A stretch of 64,000 nt of DNA. It comes from Amoeboaphelidium protococcarum. Taxonomy: Eukaryota; Aphelidiomycota; Aphelidea. Both the position numbers and the translations under genes were made by a program. Below are positions 12,105 to 23,859 of this stretch, one piece after another. Each line of letters opens with the position of its first letter. Within the stretch, counting starts at the first letter, position 1. The notes beneath the pieces are model-generated. The model did no database searches and had not been told where the DNA came from. It worked only from the letters and a program-made list of their open reading frames with translations. Where the stretch lies: the NCBI GenBank assembly GCA_023515745.1, contig JALECJ010000258.1, positions 1,988,501-2,052,500 of the forward strand. Direction: 5' to 3'.

Positions 12105-13292
12105 ATGACAATTATGAAGAGCACTTGGCTGGATTAAATTCAAGATTAGAAACTTAAGGATGATATCTAATCTCTGATAAAAGACTATCCATAAAGCACT
12201 GATGTATTGCGTCGCTTGAATGGGTACTATCTCTCATAATAGTAATCTCTGCGTAATGATAGCTCCGTTGAATAAAGTATGAGTAAAAAGAGAAAATTGG
12301 TATCTACCGAGGAATACTTACAAGATAATATGACAGACTTGTCCGATTACATCCGTATTAAGGATCTTAGTTGTACGCTGCCAGTTAGAAAAAAGGTGGA
12401 CTTGCTGATATCATCGAATGATGTACGCGTTGTATAATGTGGTACCAACACACAGATTGCAGCACTATTAGAACAAATATAGATATTCTGTCTACATAAT
12501 CCATCTAAATCTGACTAGTCATGTGTGTTGGTTTTTATCAGTCGGACTGAGGACAACCATCAGGTTACCGTACCAGATGATTCCATCATATGCGCAGTTG
12601 TACATGAGCGGCCTGATATTGTGGTACATAATGCCAAATCACCGCTTGGATCAAGTAATGTTGAGATTGTATGTAATCTGCTTTAACACGAGTTGAAGTA
12701 TAATCTAATCAAATCTGATTTATCAGAGTTCAAGTCTAAAGTATGCAAGAATGTCTATTCTTCTTTTATGCAGTGTCATCTGGGTGCTAAAGAGGGACAT
12801 TTATTCATGATCACTACTGGCCTTTTATTTGGATTCAAGAAGCCTGTGTTGTATATGCCGTTTAATTAAATCAAGTCAGTTGAGATTTCTGGTATAACAT
12901 CCCGCACTTTTGACTTGGTGCTCAGTACTAGTGAGAAGGTGTTCACGTTTGGGATGATTGCGTATGAAGAGTTTGATGGTATCATGGCGTATATTCATAA
13001 ACATGATTTGGACAAGTCTCTTGATAGTAGGAACGCGTCTGCATCGTAATAGTCTGCGCTTAGAATTGGTGGTTTATCTATGGATCAAGTTGGCGGCCAA
13101 GATTTTGGTGGTGGGAGTATACTACCGGTTGATGATGATTACAACTCTGAAGAAGATGAAGATTATGTTGGTGGGGATGATAGTGAGGATGATAGTAGTG
13201 ATAGCGATACTGATGGTAGTAAAAGTGATAATGATGATGGTGGATCAGACAGTAGTGAGGTCTCTGAAAGTGGCGATGAAGATGATGAATGA
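12105..13292 (+). CDS. RTT106: Rtt106-type histone H3-H4 chaperone
   Basis: 395 residues from ATG 12105 (a second in-frame ATG is at 12114). The N-terminal helical segment fits the Rtt106 dimerisation region, followed by double PH-like domains: MTDLSDYIRIKDLSC begins the first, and GLLFGFKKPVLYMPFNQIKS and FTFGMIAYEEFDGIMAYIHK mark the second and its last helix. The final 70 residues are Asp/Glu/Ser-rich. Rtt106 binds H3-H4 and hands them to chromatin behind replication forks and at silenced loci. The acidic tail is typical of histone chaperones. Pob3/SSRP1 is the related alternative but lacks this N-terminus. Confidence 0.82.
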
Positions 13293-13816
13293 CTTAATGC
13301 ATGGTGCTCGTTGATGTTTATATGTCTGCAGATGAAAGTGAAGTAATGAGTCTATCTACTCGCATATTCCTCTTTTTAATATGTCTTATATTTATCAGGC
13401 GAATGTTCGGCTTCTTAATGGGAGTAGTACTTCGCATTAGAGTAATTAAATTCAATCGGATCGTGTTATCATTATTTAGTGGGCAAACATTCACGCTTCT
13501 TCTCCTGTCGACTGTATCCATCAAAATTTTTCCAACCATCATCCTTCCTATCGTTTAACTACTGATTAAAGAAATTAATGAACATCATTATAATTAATTC
13601 AAAAGACTTAATGTACGTCCGAATACTCTTAGCGAGATTATATCAGCCTCTGTTGCAGGAGGAAGAATCAACTGACCGTCTTGATGAGGTTCAGTAAGCA
13701 CAGTCTCTTTTCGAGTAATAGAACATGGATAGCTCTTTATGCATCCAACTTGCTTCACGCCACAGTCAACCGTTTTCTCTTTCTTCCTTACTATTCATTG
13801 TCATCGCCGTCATCAT
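13293..13816. other. Spacer downstream of RTT106
   Basis: 524 nt. Because only TGA terminates, long open stretches exist on both strands, including a hydrophobic one on the plus strand at 13301-13558 without recognisable family. I see no gene I can support. Confidence 0.4.
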
Positions 13817-15760
13817 TCAACTTCCGCTTGAAGCGCAGTTTGATGGCTGTCAACCCAATTACCATTCTTCTTGACTCCTTTATTACTACCACTGATAGCT
13901 ATGGTAGATTTAGTTTCCTTTTCTAATTCAATTCTTCGCTGAAGACTCCAGCATCTCTTCTACTTCTTACACACTCGATTGATTACTGATGACACTGTTG
14001 TTGAGTTTCATCTACCTAATCCTGTGGTCAATTTCTTCCCATTAATCGGAGCTGTTACGTGCAAGCCAGATGATTTGAAGTAGACAAATGATACAGTCCA
14101 CAATAATCCATTTATCATTTATTTGCTACAGTCAATCTACTAGCTGGTCACAGAGAGCTGAAAGGCCACTTGAGAAGCAGTACAATTAGCTCTCGCCCTT
14201 CCAAATATTATTCATATTCTCGATCACACTTTTGTACAGATATTTGCTCTTGAGTTTGAGTTAGATCTAATGATCGACAGTGTTGAACTAATTATTACAT
14301 TATCTCGGAACAGAGTATCTTTGAGGCCTTGCCGATTTTGTGATAAGTTTACTCGCAGTAGAGGCTATGGTTAGATGACCCTTTCTCGTGGAAGTCTATC
14401 ATCATTGATACTTGAGAAATATAGAAGGAGCACTGTTGGTGGCTAAATGTTATTGCGCAGCATATTATATGAGAATCTGCTACTTTTAGCGTCTTTGCCG
14501 ACAATCGAATCCATAATAATGTCAAATCGGAGGGGCTTGCAGCATATAGCATTTAAAATTCCAGACATCTGTACATGGTGGCGGAATTGATGTGCTAGTA
14601 CTCCAGAGTCAAATACACATTCATACCTTCGTCTGTCAAAGCAGCAGAGGAAAGCAGCTTTTTATATGCTTTACTGCAAGTTACCAGCGCGACGAGGAAG
14701 AGAGTACTAATCTCTAATTAGACTAGCTCTTGGGTCAACAGCGCGATGCAGACGATGGAAATAGTCTGCTGTAGTCTGATATACGACTGTTGAATCCCTT
14801 GGTTTAGTAGATAATAGGACTTGCAAAGCATTAGCATCTTAAGAAGCGCGCACATGGAAGGCCACAGCAAAGTTGATCACACCAACGTCGACTCCTATTC
14901 TCCGGATTGTCTAATCGTTGATATCACTTTATGGATAGTCTGCATCATTAAGCCAGTCCCATCGGTTATCGCCTTCAGCTTCAGCTTCTAACTCCTCTTC
15001 ATCAACTGCCAGCTGATGCAGCTATTATCGTTGCTGCTCGTAATCATCGGGCAAATCTATTATATCAGCTCCCAGAAGATCTTCCTCATCCCAGCCAGCT
15101 GTATCTGGTAAATCAGCGAATTCTTCTCCAAACTAATCATTTAATAATTCTGTAGCTGTGTCGACTGGATTTCCCGCTTTGTATGGAATGCTAATGGAGT
15201 AAGATCTGTCAGGCGCTAAGGCATCAAACGGTCCTAAAACCAATCAGGCAAATCTAGGAGATTTCTGAATCTATCGAGACTCTCTTCTGAATTATTGCCG
15301 AAGCACTTGGTATATTAACACAAATGATTGTTCAGCTTGATATGGAATGGCATTAAGGACACATCAGGTAGAATATTGAACTTGACGAGACCATGTGCCA
15401 GATTATATTGTTAGAGGAAATGCATCAGTCTCAGATAACTTGGCCAATTCTCCCTGAATTGCACTATTTCTCCATATACTACCCCTTATCTGTTATGCTT
15501 TGGAATTTATGAAACAATTGCATAGATCTCATCATAAATACCATTCAAGACGTTACAGAGAGTCATGTGATTGCTACATTTTAATGGCGTTGCTTTCGAT
15601 ACGTCTATACTTCTTCCACCGTAAGAATACGCTAATCTTGATGGTTTAATCCGTCCAACCAAGCTCTAGTTAGATCAGGATGATTCAGAATGAAGCATCT
15701 ATGAGTATTTGCCAGATTATGTCTAAAATAGTCCATTAATCAAGGATAAGGTGGTTTTCT
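13817..15760 (-). pseudogene. Decayed minus-strand gene with RuvC-I-like motif, possible Fanzor/TnpB relative
   Basis: Coding-like segments on the minus strand lie in different frames. From about 15640 to 15240 one reads FNILPDVSLMPFHIKLNNHL and LDRFRNLLDLPDW. From about 15240 another carries GNPVDTATELLNDQFGEE, a long acidic stretch, then RRIGVDVGVINFAVAF (about 14905-14850) and QTTADYFHRLHRA. The D-x-G strand is the form of a RuvC/RNase H first catalytic motif, and the order LP-x-F strand, acidic linker, D-x-G, then a T-x-x-Y-x-H-L segment resembles Fanzor proteins (eukaryotic TnpB homologues). The zinc finger and later RuvC motifs cannot be read cleanly. The frame changes and its position between other transposon debris argue for a decayed element. 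Family assignment is tentative. Confidence 0.3.
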
Positions 15761-15794
15761 TGTGCACTCAGCAGCACTTTATGAACTCATCCGC

Positions 15795-15870
15795 AGTGTA
15801 CGCCGCTCAAGAACATTACTTTCTTCCACTTAACGTACTAATAGAGTAACTTCTTATTAACATAGCGTTA
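15795..15870 (+). repeat. Degenerate copy of LTR-like repeat
   Basis: The segment GAACATT-ACTT-TCTTCCACTTAACGTA followed by AATAGAGTA and CTTATTAACATA matches the 3' half of the better-preserved copies at 16248 and 57225 in the same orientation, with several substitutions. Confidence 0.7.
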
Positions 15871-16142
15871 TAAAGCATGCAAAAATTTACAGAATATACA
15901 CCAATGTTTCTATTTCAAGGCTACGCTTAGTTTCTCGGATTGTTAAAATCTGTAGTACTTACCGTACAAGTGATAAATTATTACCGCGCGAGGAGCGACT
16001 TTGTGATGTCTGGAAAAGAGGCGTGATTCGCGGAAAGAGTAAATCCGGTTTAACATTGCTTTGTGATGGAAATATCCAGAGAAGTGATTGTAGGCTCACA
16101 AACTGAAAAACTTAAGCATAGCTAACCAAAAATATTAAAAAT

Positions 16143-16213
16143 TGCGCCTTGCGGGAATCGAACCCACTGCAATATCTTGGAAGGATACTATGTTACCAGT
16201 ACACCAAAGGCGC
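16143..16213 (-). tRNA. tRNA-Gly (anticodon UCC)
   Basis: The reverse complement folds as a 71-nt cloverleaf: acceptor GCGCCTT pairs with AAGGCGC, the loop CTTCCAA holds anticodon TCC, the T loop is GGTTCGATTCC and the discriminator base is A. No intron. It reads GGA/GGG glycine codons. An LTR-like repeat begins 34 nt upstream of its 5' end. Confidence 0.95.
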
Positions 16214-16247
16214 TCCCTACCCAACGGTAATATTTAGCTTGACGAAT

Positions 16248-16530
16248 TGTTGGGAGACGCGGCAACTAAGTATCAATAGCTGACTCTGAAGGGCAGATGA
16301 TCAACATTGTTTCAAGTTCGCACCTTTTTCATCATTGACATCTCGAATAAGCAAGTATCTGCAGTATATATGCGCGCCTCTTATGAACATTGATTTCTTC
16401 CACTTAACGTGTTAATAGAGTATTTATCTTATTAACATATATTTATCTTCTTTTATTTCTGTTGGTGTCTCTGCTCGACTCTCAGTCCTGGTAGTGTCTT
16501 TTCATTCGGTGAATATAGTCTCGAAGTCAA
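16248..16530 (+). repeat. Solo-LTR-like repeat upstream of tRNA-Gly
   Basis: Begins TGTTGGGAGACGCG and can be closed at GTCAACA near 16530, that is with TG ... CA ends typical of LTRs. It shares long identical blocks with 57225-57545, for example AGATGATCAACATTG, CAAGTATCTGCAGTATATAT and CTTCCACTTAACGTGTTAAT. Both copies lie just upstream of a tRNA gene in the same relative orientation, as in tRNA-targeting Ty1/Ty3-type retrotransposons. No internal gag/pol and no clear target-site duplication were seen, so the exact ends are inferred. Confidence 0.65.
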
Positions 16531-16723
16531 CAATTCATTAATAAGGTACGCCCCCTACTTCGCCTTGTCATCATCGTGCAGGAATTCTGCGGTGAATTAC
16601 ATGAAAGGGTCACATTTGCGCATGAGAAGAAGGGAATGACCTTAATAGTGGATTTCCGCCGAGTTTCAAATGGATAGTTATGAAACAAAACGTTCGAACC
16701 ACTCTACCGTACTAACGAGCGTT

Positions 16724-16729
16724 ACGCGT
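16724..16729. promoter_or_regulatory. ACGCGT (MCB-like) box upstream of TFIIIC gene
   Basis: Palindromic ACGCGT 62 nt before the ATG at 16791. The same hexamer recurs 60-120 nt before several other genes in this window. Confidence 0.35.
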
Positions 16730-16790
16730 CAATAATCACAGGCTTAAACTTTTTTCTCCTTGCAAAATCAAACGGCAAAAGTTAAAAAAA

Positions 16791-19169
16791 ATGCGGCCCC
16801 AACGCGTTAGAAAGCGTGTCAGTTACAACTATGACACTAATCCATAATTATCAGATGGTGATGAAGACAACAAGTCACTGGAAATTAACAGTAATCCCAG
16901 TGACGATGAAGAATTTTAAATCACTTCTGATCACGAGCAATAGGAAGCTGTAGACGCCATATTGGAAGAAGATTTACCCGATCACCAGTCATCCACTAAC
17001 GAAGATCATTCTGTGGCATCTGAGCAAGATGTAGCTGACTAAGAGTCTGACATTGTGCAAGATAGCGATAGTGAAATTAGCATAGCAGAAGAGTAAAGTC
17101 CACCTCAAGTACAGTAATTATCCTCTGAATAACAATAAATAGTTGATCAAATGGCTCTGCAATCGCTGGTCACTCTGTATGAAAATTATACAAATTCGTT
17201 GCAACTTAAACTACCCCGTAAAGGACCGAAAGCTGCTGTAAATGTACAAGAATTTGAAAACATTCTAACTGTAAAGCCTTCACATGGCACTGATAACGCG
17301 TAATTAAATATCTAGGATGAAGTTAATTTGAGCGATAAAGTTAAAAAGGGACGTCCTAAAAAGAACAAGAGTAGAAAGAGTACTGCTTCTCAAACAGGTG
17401 CCATGTACAAGTGTCCTCTACCCGGCTGCGATAAAGAGTTTAAAGTATTACCATCGCTCAAGTATCATTTCGACACGTTTTATCACTCTTTAGAAGCACT
17501 TTTGATCCATGGGAAATAATAGTAGTAAATTGTAGTTGACTCTGTGGATTGTGAGTAAATGATGGACCATCTCTAAAGGGCGTCTACCACAGTCGAATTA
17601 AAGGATGTTCCATACTATTGGTAGGGATTTGATGTATTGCAATATGCTAATATCAAGTTCAAAAATGCTGAATAATTCACCTTGGATGAATATAAGCGCA
17701 CAACTAAGACTCGTAAAAGATATAGAGGACGATCGTCGTACAATTCTGGACAGATTACTTGGCGTATGGATAGCATTAATTAAGAAGAGCCAACTGCTGC
17801 GGTTGTTATTTATCCGTAGAAAGATGTTGTTAGTCTCTCTGAGGAGTAGCGGTCTTTGTATGCACTTTAGAAATTTCCGCTTGAGATATTTCGCGTATCT
17901 AATGATGACAAGGAAGTATAACTGGTATCATTCCCTGAAGATTGTGAATTGTTGACTTTTAATGATAACAAGTGTACAATTATCAATAACGGTGGACTTA
18001 TTCTGGCAATGGAGATATTTCAGATCCAAGTTAGTGATACTAGTTGCACGTTTATAGCGTGCGGTGGCTCTTTATCTATTATCGATCAACCGATTGTTGG
18101 TGTCCAGAAGGGCGGTCCATCTGTAATTAGAGTATGGAGGTTGAACGGTGCAGGTCAAGTTTGCTGTATATTGTCGATAGTTACAGATCACGGCAGTGTC
18201 TTATGCTTGAAATTCTTTTCAAATTTATTATGGGTATCATTTGAGGATGGTTCGCTTGCTGCATATAATCTAATTTAGGTATTATCTTTCCAAGCGGAAG
18301 AATCTGTCAAGATGGAAAGTGTATTTCATTATTAGTCTGTGGATTCCCAATTCACTACCATATAATGCATTGATGGAGATACGTTAGTGGCTGGTGATTC
18401 TTGTGGCAGGATATGGTTATTTAATCAATCTGAGAATGGCGGTTTTTTGAGTGTCGTTCTGAGTGCGTTGATACATGAATGTTCCATCACATCATTATCT
18501 GTTGTTAGAGAATCTACTTAAGAACAACAAGATGTCAAAATAGTTTCATGTGGTTATGATGGCAGAATACTAATCACCAGTATCTGTGATATGTCGCACA
18601 GTCTGGTTGCATTAAGATCAAGAGGATTTCTCCCGTAAGTCCAGTGGTTGCCTTAATGTGACTCTTTGATGTATGCACAGAATGACTGCACTCTGAAATT
18701 GATGAACTTTGCCGCAAGTAATGCCACTAATAGCGAAAATGATCCTTTCAGAAGTGGTAAAGTTACTCAACACTAGAGCCAGGTACACAGCTTCGACGTG
18801 ACGTCTATTGAAGGAGGAGAACCATTCGTTGTATACGCGTCTGCTGATGGTCGAGTTGGATTTAGTAAATTTACAAATGTTCTCAAGTCATGGAATGTGC
18901 ATAGTCGCGACCGTGTTCCATCATTCATGCAAAATGTGTACCACCTGGTGCCAATGATGAGCGATCCATAGCTCCCCTCTTCAGGAATCCTGTTCATTGA
19001 AGGCGATCGCAGTAGACGGTCGATTGATATGAAGAATACTGCCGTGAGACCGGAGTATGTTCCTCAAGAGTGTCAAGTGTCCCAGGTGCGTTTCTGCACT
19101 GTTGGCAATGAGACGCTCATCGTTTCCGCCATTAGAAGTGGTCTCATTCGAATCGACACATTGCTCTGA
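16791..19169 (+). CDS. TFIIIC WD40 subunit (Tfc6/GTF3C2-like)
   Basis: 792 residues, one exon. It starts with an acidic, Gln/Ser-rich region, then an AT-hook-like KKGRPKKNKS, a C2H2 finger with CPLPGCDKEF near residue 205, and a C-terminal WD40 propeller (about residues 380-790) with strands such as IRVWRL, GRIWLF and DGRVGFSKF. This order fits the TFIIIC tau-B subunit Tfc6/GTF3C2, which with Tfc3 binds the B box of tRNA genes. The AT-hook and zinc finger before a propeller are characteristic. A tRNA-Gly gene lies 580 nt upstream, coincidentally. Other nuclear WD40 proteins are possible. Confidence 0.7.
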
Positions 19170-19493
19170 TACGTGTCAGTAGTGAAAATAATGGTCTTGT
19201 TTTATAATAAATTGAGCATATATATATTATAGTATGATTATTGAAAGATATTCTCAACCAGCGCAAATCCCTTCTACTTCTTAAATGAGCCTGCCGATCA
19301 AGCACTCGTCGTAGTTCAAATTCTCCTACCATTTGATCGCCGCGCCGACTGTTCTTTTATTCACGCACGAAAAAACAACCATTGTACGTAGTTCATATAC
19401 CATCTTGCATCATTATTATATCATTGCTATTTTAAAGATTATATTATATAAATAGATTATATTTGTATTCAAGATACTAAACCATTCTAGATT
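19170..19493. other. Intergenic spacer
   Basis: 324 nt, AT-rich, between two plus-strand genes. Nothing recognisable beyond AT-rich tracts. Confidence 0.5.
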
Positions 19494-21353
19494 ATGGGCA
19501 TTTAGTAATGGAAGGTATCATCTCTGGTGAATCGATATTTGGTAAAATTTGTGGTCATCCCCATAGTGTCATTTGGTCTGATTTTACTCTTTTAGACACT
19601 GGTGCGAATTACCGGCCCATGTATGGTGTCTTTTAATGGGACACCGGAATTTGAGATATTTAGAATTAATTGTGCAGAGCTGACAGGTGAGTAGAGGACG
19701 GCCATGATTCTATCGTAGGTGGCCGTATTTGGATCTCCCATATTCGCCGTATTCTTAATCTACCCGCTCCATCTCTCATATCCGCATTACCTGAACTGGT
19801 AGAGATGTATTAAGCTGATTGTGCCAATGTTTCTGTTCATAGTTATGACTGCAATATTTGTCATGCAGTGGCCAGAGTGTAGAAATGAGATTATGGCTGT
19901 GCGGCGGGCGGTTACTCCTGTATACTGGCTCATATTCGTACCTTATCTCTTCAAGTAGGACTATCGAGACTTGCATCGTAACGTATAATTGCTTCAGTTT
20001 GAACATGATTCCACCTGCTGCAAGGAGCCGATAACGGTTCGTGATCACCGGTCTAAGTCTTGGATAGAGTGGATGATTATTCTGTCTGTAATATGGCTCA
20101 TCCTGTCTGTTGAATTGAAGATATGGCTGGATATCAATCTGAATTATGTCTTAGCGGCATTTCTGATTGCGATTTGTTATCTATGCTGGAGAGAAAGTGG
20201 CCTCCATTTTTATCGTGATTTCTCGTATGCTTATCTCATGTCGGTATTGCCAGTTATTCTAGTGGAATTGTGCATCGCGCTGTGGGAGATTAACGTCCAA
20301 TTGCAGATGTGGAATGATTATGGATACCAGGTGCTTCTAGTGTTTGGATACAATGTGCTTGTATTGGTCATTGCGCATAGCATCAAGACTTGGGCTCAGA
20401 ACTGTATTGATGATAAGAATAACGTCATGTTGGCCATGTATCCGTTCAGGTTATTCGCGTCCTTGTTCTAGTACTTGCTGGTGTTTTCTATTCCAGCATC
20501 AGTTGGGCCTTATGTGTGGATTGCCTCAATCATCGTTCTGGTTGCCAATGTACTTGATCTCACACATGTTCTATCTGATCTATACGATAAATTGAAGCCT
20601 AGAACTAAACTGCTTCGTGGTATAACTAATCGGAATAATAATAGCAGTAGGAACAAATAGCATCTTAATCAGCAGTAGAATCATTTGAGGTATGAGAGTG
20701 AATATCATATGAACTGGATTGATTTGAATAGCAGTGAAGTGTCATCGCTCACAGCAAGTCCACACAATGCTCGAGAGCTTATGGATTATTTGGTTAATGT
20801 TATTGTGATGGCCCTGGACACTATCCATCAACACGTGTACTGTGTGATGCTCATGTCGACATTCACTGCCGCAGTGCTCCTGCTCGACTTCCTCCCCCAA
20901 AATGGTTCCTAGTGCACCATAAGCTGTCCCTCAGTGTAGCGTAATAAAGAGGTTGGATTCTATTGGATGCTCGTCAAGTTGGCTGTGATTTACTTTTAGT
21001 ATTTTATCGCTGTATTTATAGCCATATTACTGTGGCGATGGAGGATAATGAAGTTGATTGACAAGTATCCGCAACTTCGTGATTTCATCTCGGAACCCAT
21101 TGATGGTGATGGCGGCCGTTTTATGAATTTGAATAACTTGTCTGGTATAAGTTTAGACACTCTGGGAAGTGGGGGTCAAATGTCGCGGTACGAGCGGTAT
21201 CAGAAAGAATTGGTTCATGCATAGAAGCTTCTCATTCGAGGTCACATATCTGCAAGGTATTTAAACTTTCAGCACGCAGCCTTTCTGATCTGTTCTATAG
21301 TCTGGGGATTTGTGGCCATATTTTGTGCCTCTGTAACATTTCTTATATTTTGA
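19494..21353 (+). CDS. Polytopic membrane protein of unknown family
   Basis: 619 residues in one exon ending in TGA. At least eight hydrophobic segments are visible, among them FVVIPIVSFGLILLFQ near the N-terminus, FAVFLIYPLHL, PMFLFIVMTAIFV, VLAAFLIAICYLCW, VLPVILVELCIALW, VASIIVLVANVL-type helices near residue 350, a helix ending in VLLLDFLPQ (residue 470) and a last one, FLICSIVWGFVAIFCA, at the C-terminus. A Gln/Asn-rich hydrophilic loop separates the first and second halves. I considered EXS-domain (XPR1/SYG1/ERD1) proteins and GPCR-like receptors but found no diagnostic motif. Transport or receptor function is open. Confidence 0.7.
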
Positions 21354-21899
21354 AAAGTTTAATGTGAATGATATAGTTAATTAGATCCAGTTATTGTACT
21401 TTAACCTTAAACTTTATATTGAGAGACCAATCGGTGAGAACTTTCATAAATTCCGCCAGCGACCTAAAGTTGAGAGGACTTAAACCACAATTCAAGTGGC
21501 TATTCTACACTGCAAGAGTCGGACACAGCTCAAACTTTTTCTTACTCAAATCTTCTTACGAGCAGAGCAGATGATTCACGATTGGAATCTATTAACTGCT
21601 TGACTGCGGAAGGAGGAGACTCGAACGAATTTACACAATTGTTCTTTACTAAAGGCTAGTACTTTTTCACCGGACAATCATGCAACTCCAACTTCGTAGT
21701 AAAACGTTCCCAGAAGTTGCTGACATCGTTTCCGGCTTCCTCTATCTCAGCTATCAGATTTTTTATTACCAACTTATCGTCCTCAAAACAGTGGAGACTG
21801 AGTATCTCGAATATTCTTAACGAGTCTGCGTGTCCTTCTTGTAATTACCAAAGCCATATACACGATAATTGTCTGACAAAACAACAGCAAAGAAACTTA
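21354..21899. other. Gene-poor region, minus strand partly open
   Basis: AT-rich. A minus-strand stretch at about 21545-21900 reads coherently (EIEEAGNDVSNFWERF, KYQPLVKNNCVNSF) and continues the frame of the adjacent Tc1/mariner relic, so it may be the degraded C-terminal part of that element. No other gene supported. Confidence 0.35.
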
Positions 21900-22240
21900 G
21901 CGCTCCTTTAAATCCGTAATAGAATCCAGTCTAATTATTACAATACTGTTTTTGGAATGATCTCCAGTAATACGATCTCGGCAATATGGCAGGGTGCATT
22001 ATCTTGCTAAAAATCTCCTAACACCATGGTCTTTTCTCAGCTTCTTAACGTAAAAAATCACCGCATAATCAATAGCATTGATGTAGGATTAGCCATTTGG
22101 ATTGCCCTCCAGAGAAATCAAGGGTCCAAAATCATGCCAACTCATAGAACGGGAAAAAGCATCACTGATATACCACCTTACTGCATAAAAATAATGAAAG
22201 CTTCTTACTAGCCAGTTTAGATGGTGCCTAAGCCATTACT
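21900..22240 (-). pseudogene. Tc1/mariner-type transposase relic
   Basis: Minus-strand segments match the DDE region of IS630-Tc1-mariner transposases: GGISVM (about 22180), then WHDFGPLISLEGNPNG and SYINAIDYAVIFYVKKL (about 22140-22040), and DFQQDNAPCHIAEIV (about 22010-21965), the last being the family's hallmark second-Asp strand. The first and second parts are in different frames and a TGA lies between them, so the copy is dead. No terminal inverted repeats were identified. Confidence 0.65.
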
Positions 22241-22559
22241 TTGCCTTAGGGGGGAATTAATGCTTGGTGGAATCCTCATATGATAAAACACTATATACAG
22301 TAAATTGACAATTCGTCCGTACTCAACAGAGACCAAGTAGCATAACGATATTCATTTTCAAACATAATTCTGCTAACTCACTGCGAAAATGGACGGTCAG
22401 ATAATGCTTAAAATCCTAGGAAAAATCTTGTTGCATAGCCATCATAATTTCTCTTTAGGGGCATGTTACAGCAGCAATTTGAACTGCGTATTGCAGTAAC
22501 AATACCGACCGGGATGATTGGAAAGTGTAGAAAGCTCTACATTGCCACAACATCCAGCG
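22241..22559. other. Spacer between two transposon relics
   Basis: About 320 nt. Minus-strand frames remain open but no motif was recognised; it may belong to the 3' end of the transposase relic to its right. Confidence 0.35.
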
Positions 22560-23470
22560 ATGGCTTCCCACTATCAGGGTCGGTGTGTTTGTCTTAACTA
22601 AATTCCATCAAAACTTGTCGCAATCTTTCAACAAGAACAGGCGCAGGTGGGATTAATCTACGTACACGCTGCAGTAAATAATCAGGCTTACTTTGCATCA
22701 CATCGTCGTAGTTTGGACCCTTCTTGTTCAAAACACGAGCAACGTCATTCGCATCCTCCTAATTGACAACAAAGATAGCGTCATGGAGTCAGGAGTAGAA
22801 CTCATACTGGAAAGCATGATGCCTTGGAGTGCAAATTCTCTTCATAGCATGCCAAGCGTCTAATTTAACTCTTGAGCGCCCACCGCCAACAATAAGGAAA
22901 GACGCTCTTGTTCAGAAGCCCAGTTTACTACTTCCTGAAGGGAATCAACTCTACAGGGCAGTTCTGGTACTATGACCCATGTATTTCACTGGATACTTGA
23001 ATCTAAGATGGTTATGGCCTTCTACTAATGAAACAGACTAGATTGTGTTTACTGCAGGATATTTGGGTAGCAGGGATTCTTTCAGCTAGTTCAATTAGTT
23101 CTTGTAGGCAGTATACAAACCTTGTTTTACTTCAATTGTGATGTACAAATCTTTGTAGATTCCTGCTGGGACACTTACAGCTACGCCAATTAGTACGAAA
23201 TAGCCATAAAAAGCTATCTCATCTTCCGCATTAGTTTGTTACATCTGTGGGTGTAATTAATGCGTATGGATCTCTGAGGGATTTTATTAACATGGTCAGT
23301 GGATTTACTTTGAGGAAATCAGACTTCAGAATCAACTTCATTTAAAGTGAAAGGCAAAGTGAACTGCGTCTTCCCGGACACTATTGCTTCATAGACTTAC
23401 AAAGAGGCTATAGCATCTCTCGCTGCATACGTAATGTCCATCGGAGCATATACAACTTTGTCCCACATTT
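22560..23470 (-). pseudogene. Decayed transposase-like gene (VKLD-WHxMKR family)
   Basis: Several minus-strand blocks in shifting frames: VNPLTMLIKSLRDPYALITP (about 23310), GIYKDLYITIEVKQGLYTAY (about 23165), FLIVGGGRSRVKLDAWHAMKR (about 22890-22785), LHDAIFVVNQEDANDVARVL and KPDYLLQRVRRLIPPAPVLV (about 22690-22640). The VKLD-x-WHxMKR block followed by an acidic segment resembles a widespread group of uncharacterised eukaryotic transposase-like proteins in which VKLDVWHFMRR is conserved. At least three TGA codons or frame changes interrupt it. Its family position is from memory and not exact. An upstream open frame begins near 23859 with a hydrophobic start and a (TA)n run at 23664-23681. 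Confidence 0.4.
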
Positions 23471-23859
23471 TAAACAGCTTCAGAAGCAAATTCATTCTTT
23501 TTACCCACACTAAGTAGTCCTACTACACTTTTAACATGCACCAATTGTGAATTCTTATCGACGCGTAGTCGTCTTATGCAGCTGTAGCAGCATGAGTAGA
23601 TAAAGTACCAGTCGGCATAACATAGCAGTGCGAATAACGTATTAGAAATGGTATGCAAAGCAGATATATATATATATATATTATTCACTCCATTTTTTCC
23701 ATCACGAAGAGTTTCTCTCAAGATTTTACTACATTTACCAATAGTTCTGGAACTTGTTCTTAAGACAATTCTACCACGCCAGCAGCTAATATTCAGAGTT
23801 ACGTCTTCTAAATGAGGATGTCCAAGCAGAGTTAATACAATTAACGCAATAAGTAGCAT

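Noticed and set aside
13301-13558. Hydrophobic plus-strand ORF as membrane protein
   Set aside because: No supported start context or family; with one stop codon such open frames occur by chance, and the opposite strand is equally open.
19494-21353. EXS-domain (XPR1/SYG1) transporter or GPCR
   Set aside because: Many membrane helices but none of the diagnostic motifs; left as unknown polytopic protein.
23664-23681. (TA)n run as a regulatory or origin element
   Set aside because: A simple microsatellite in AT-rich DNA with no supporting context.
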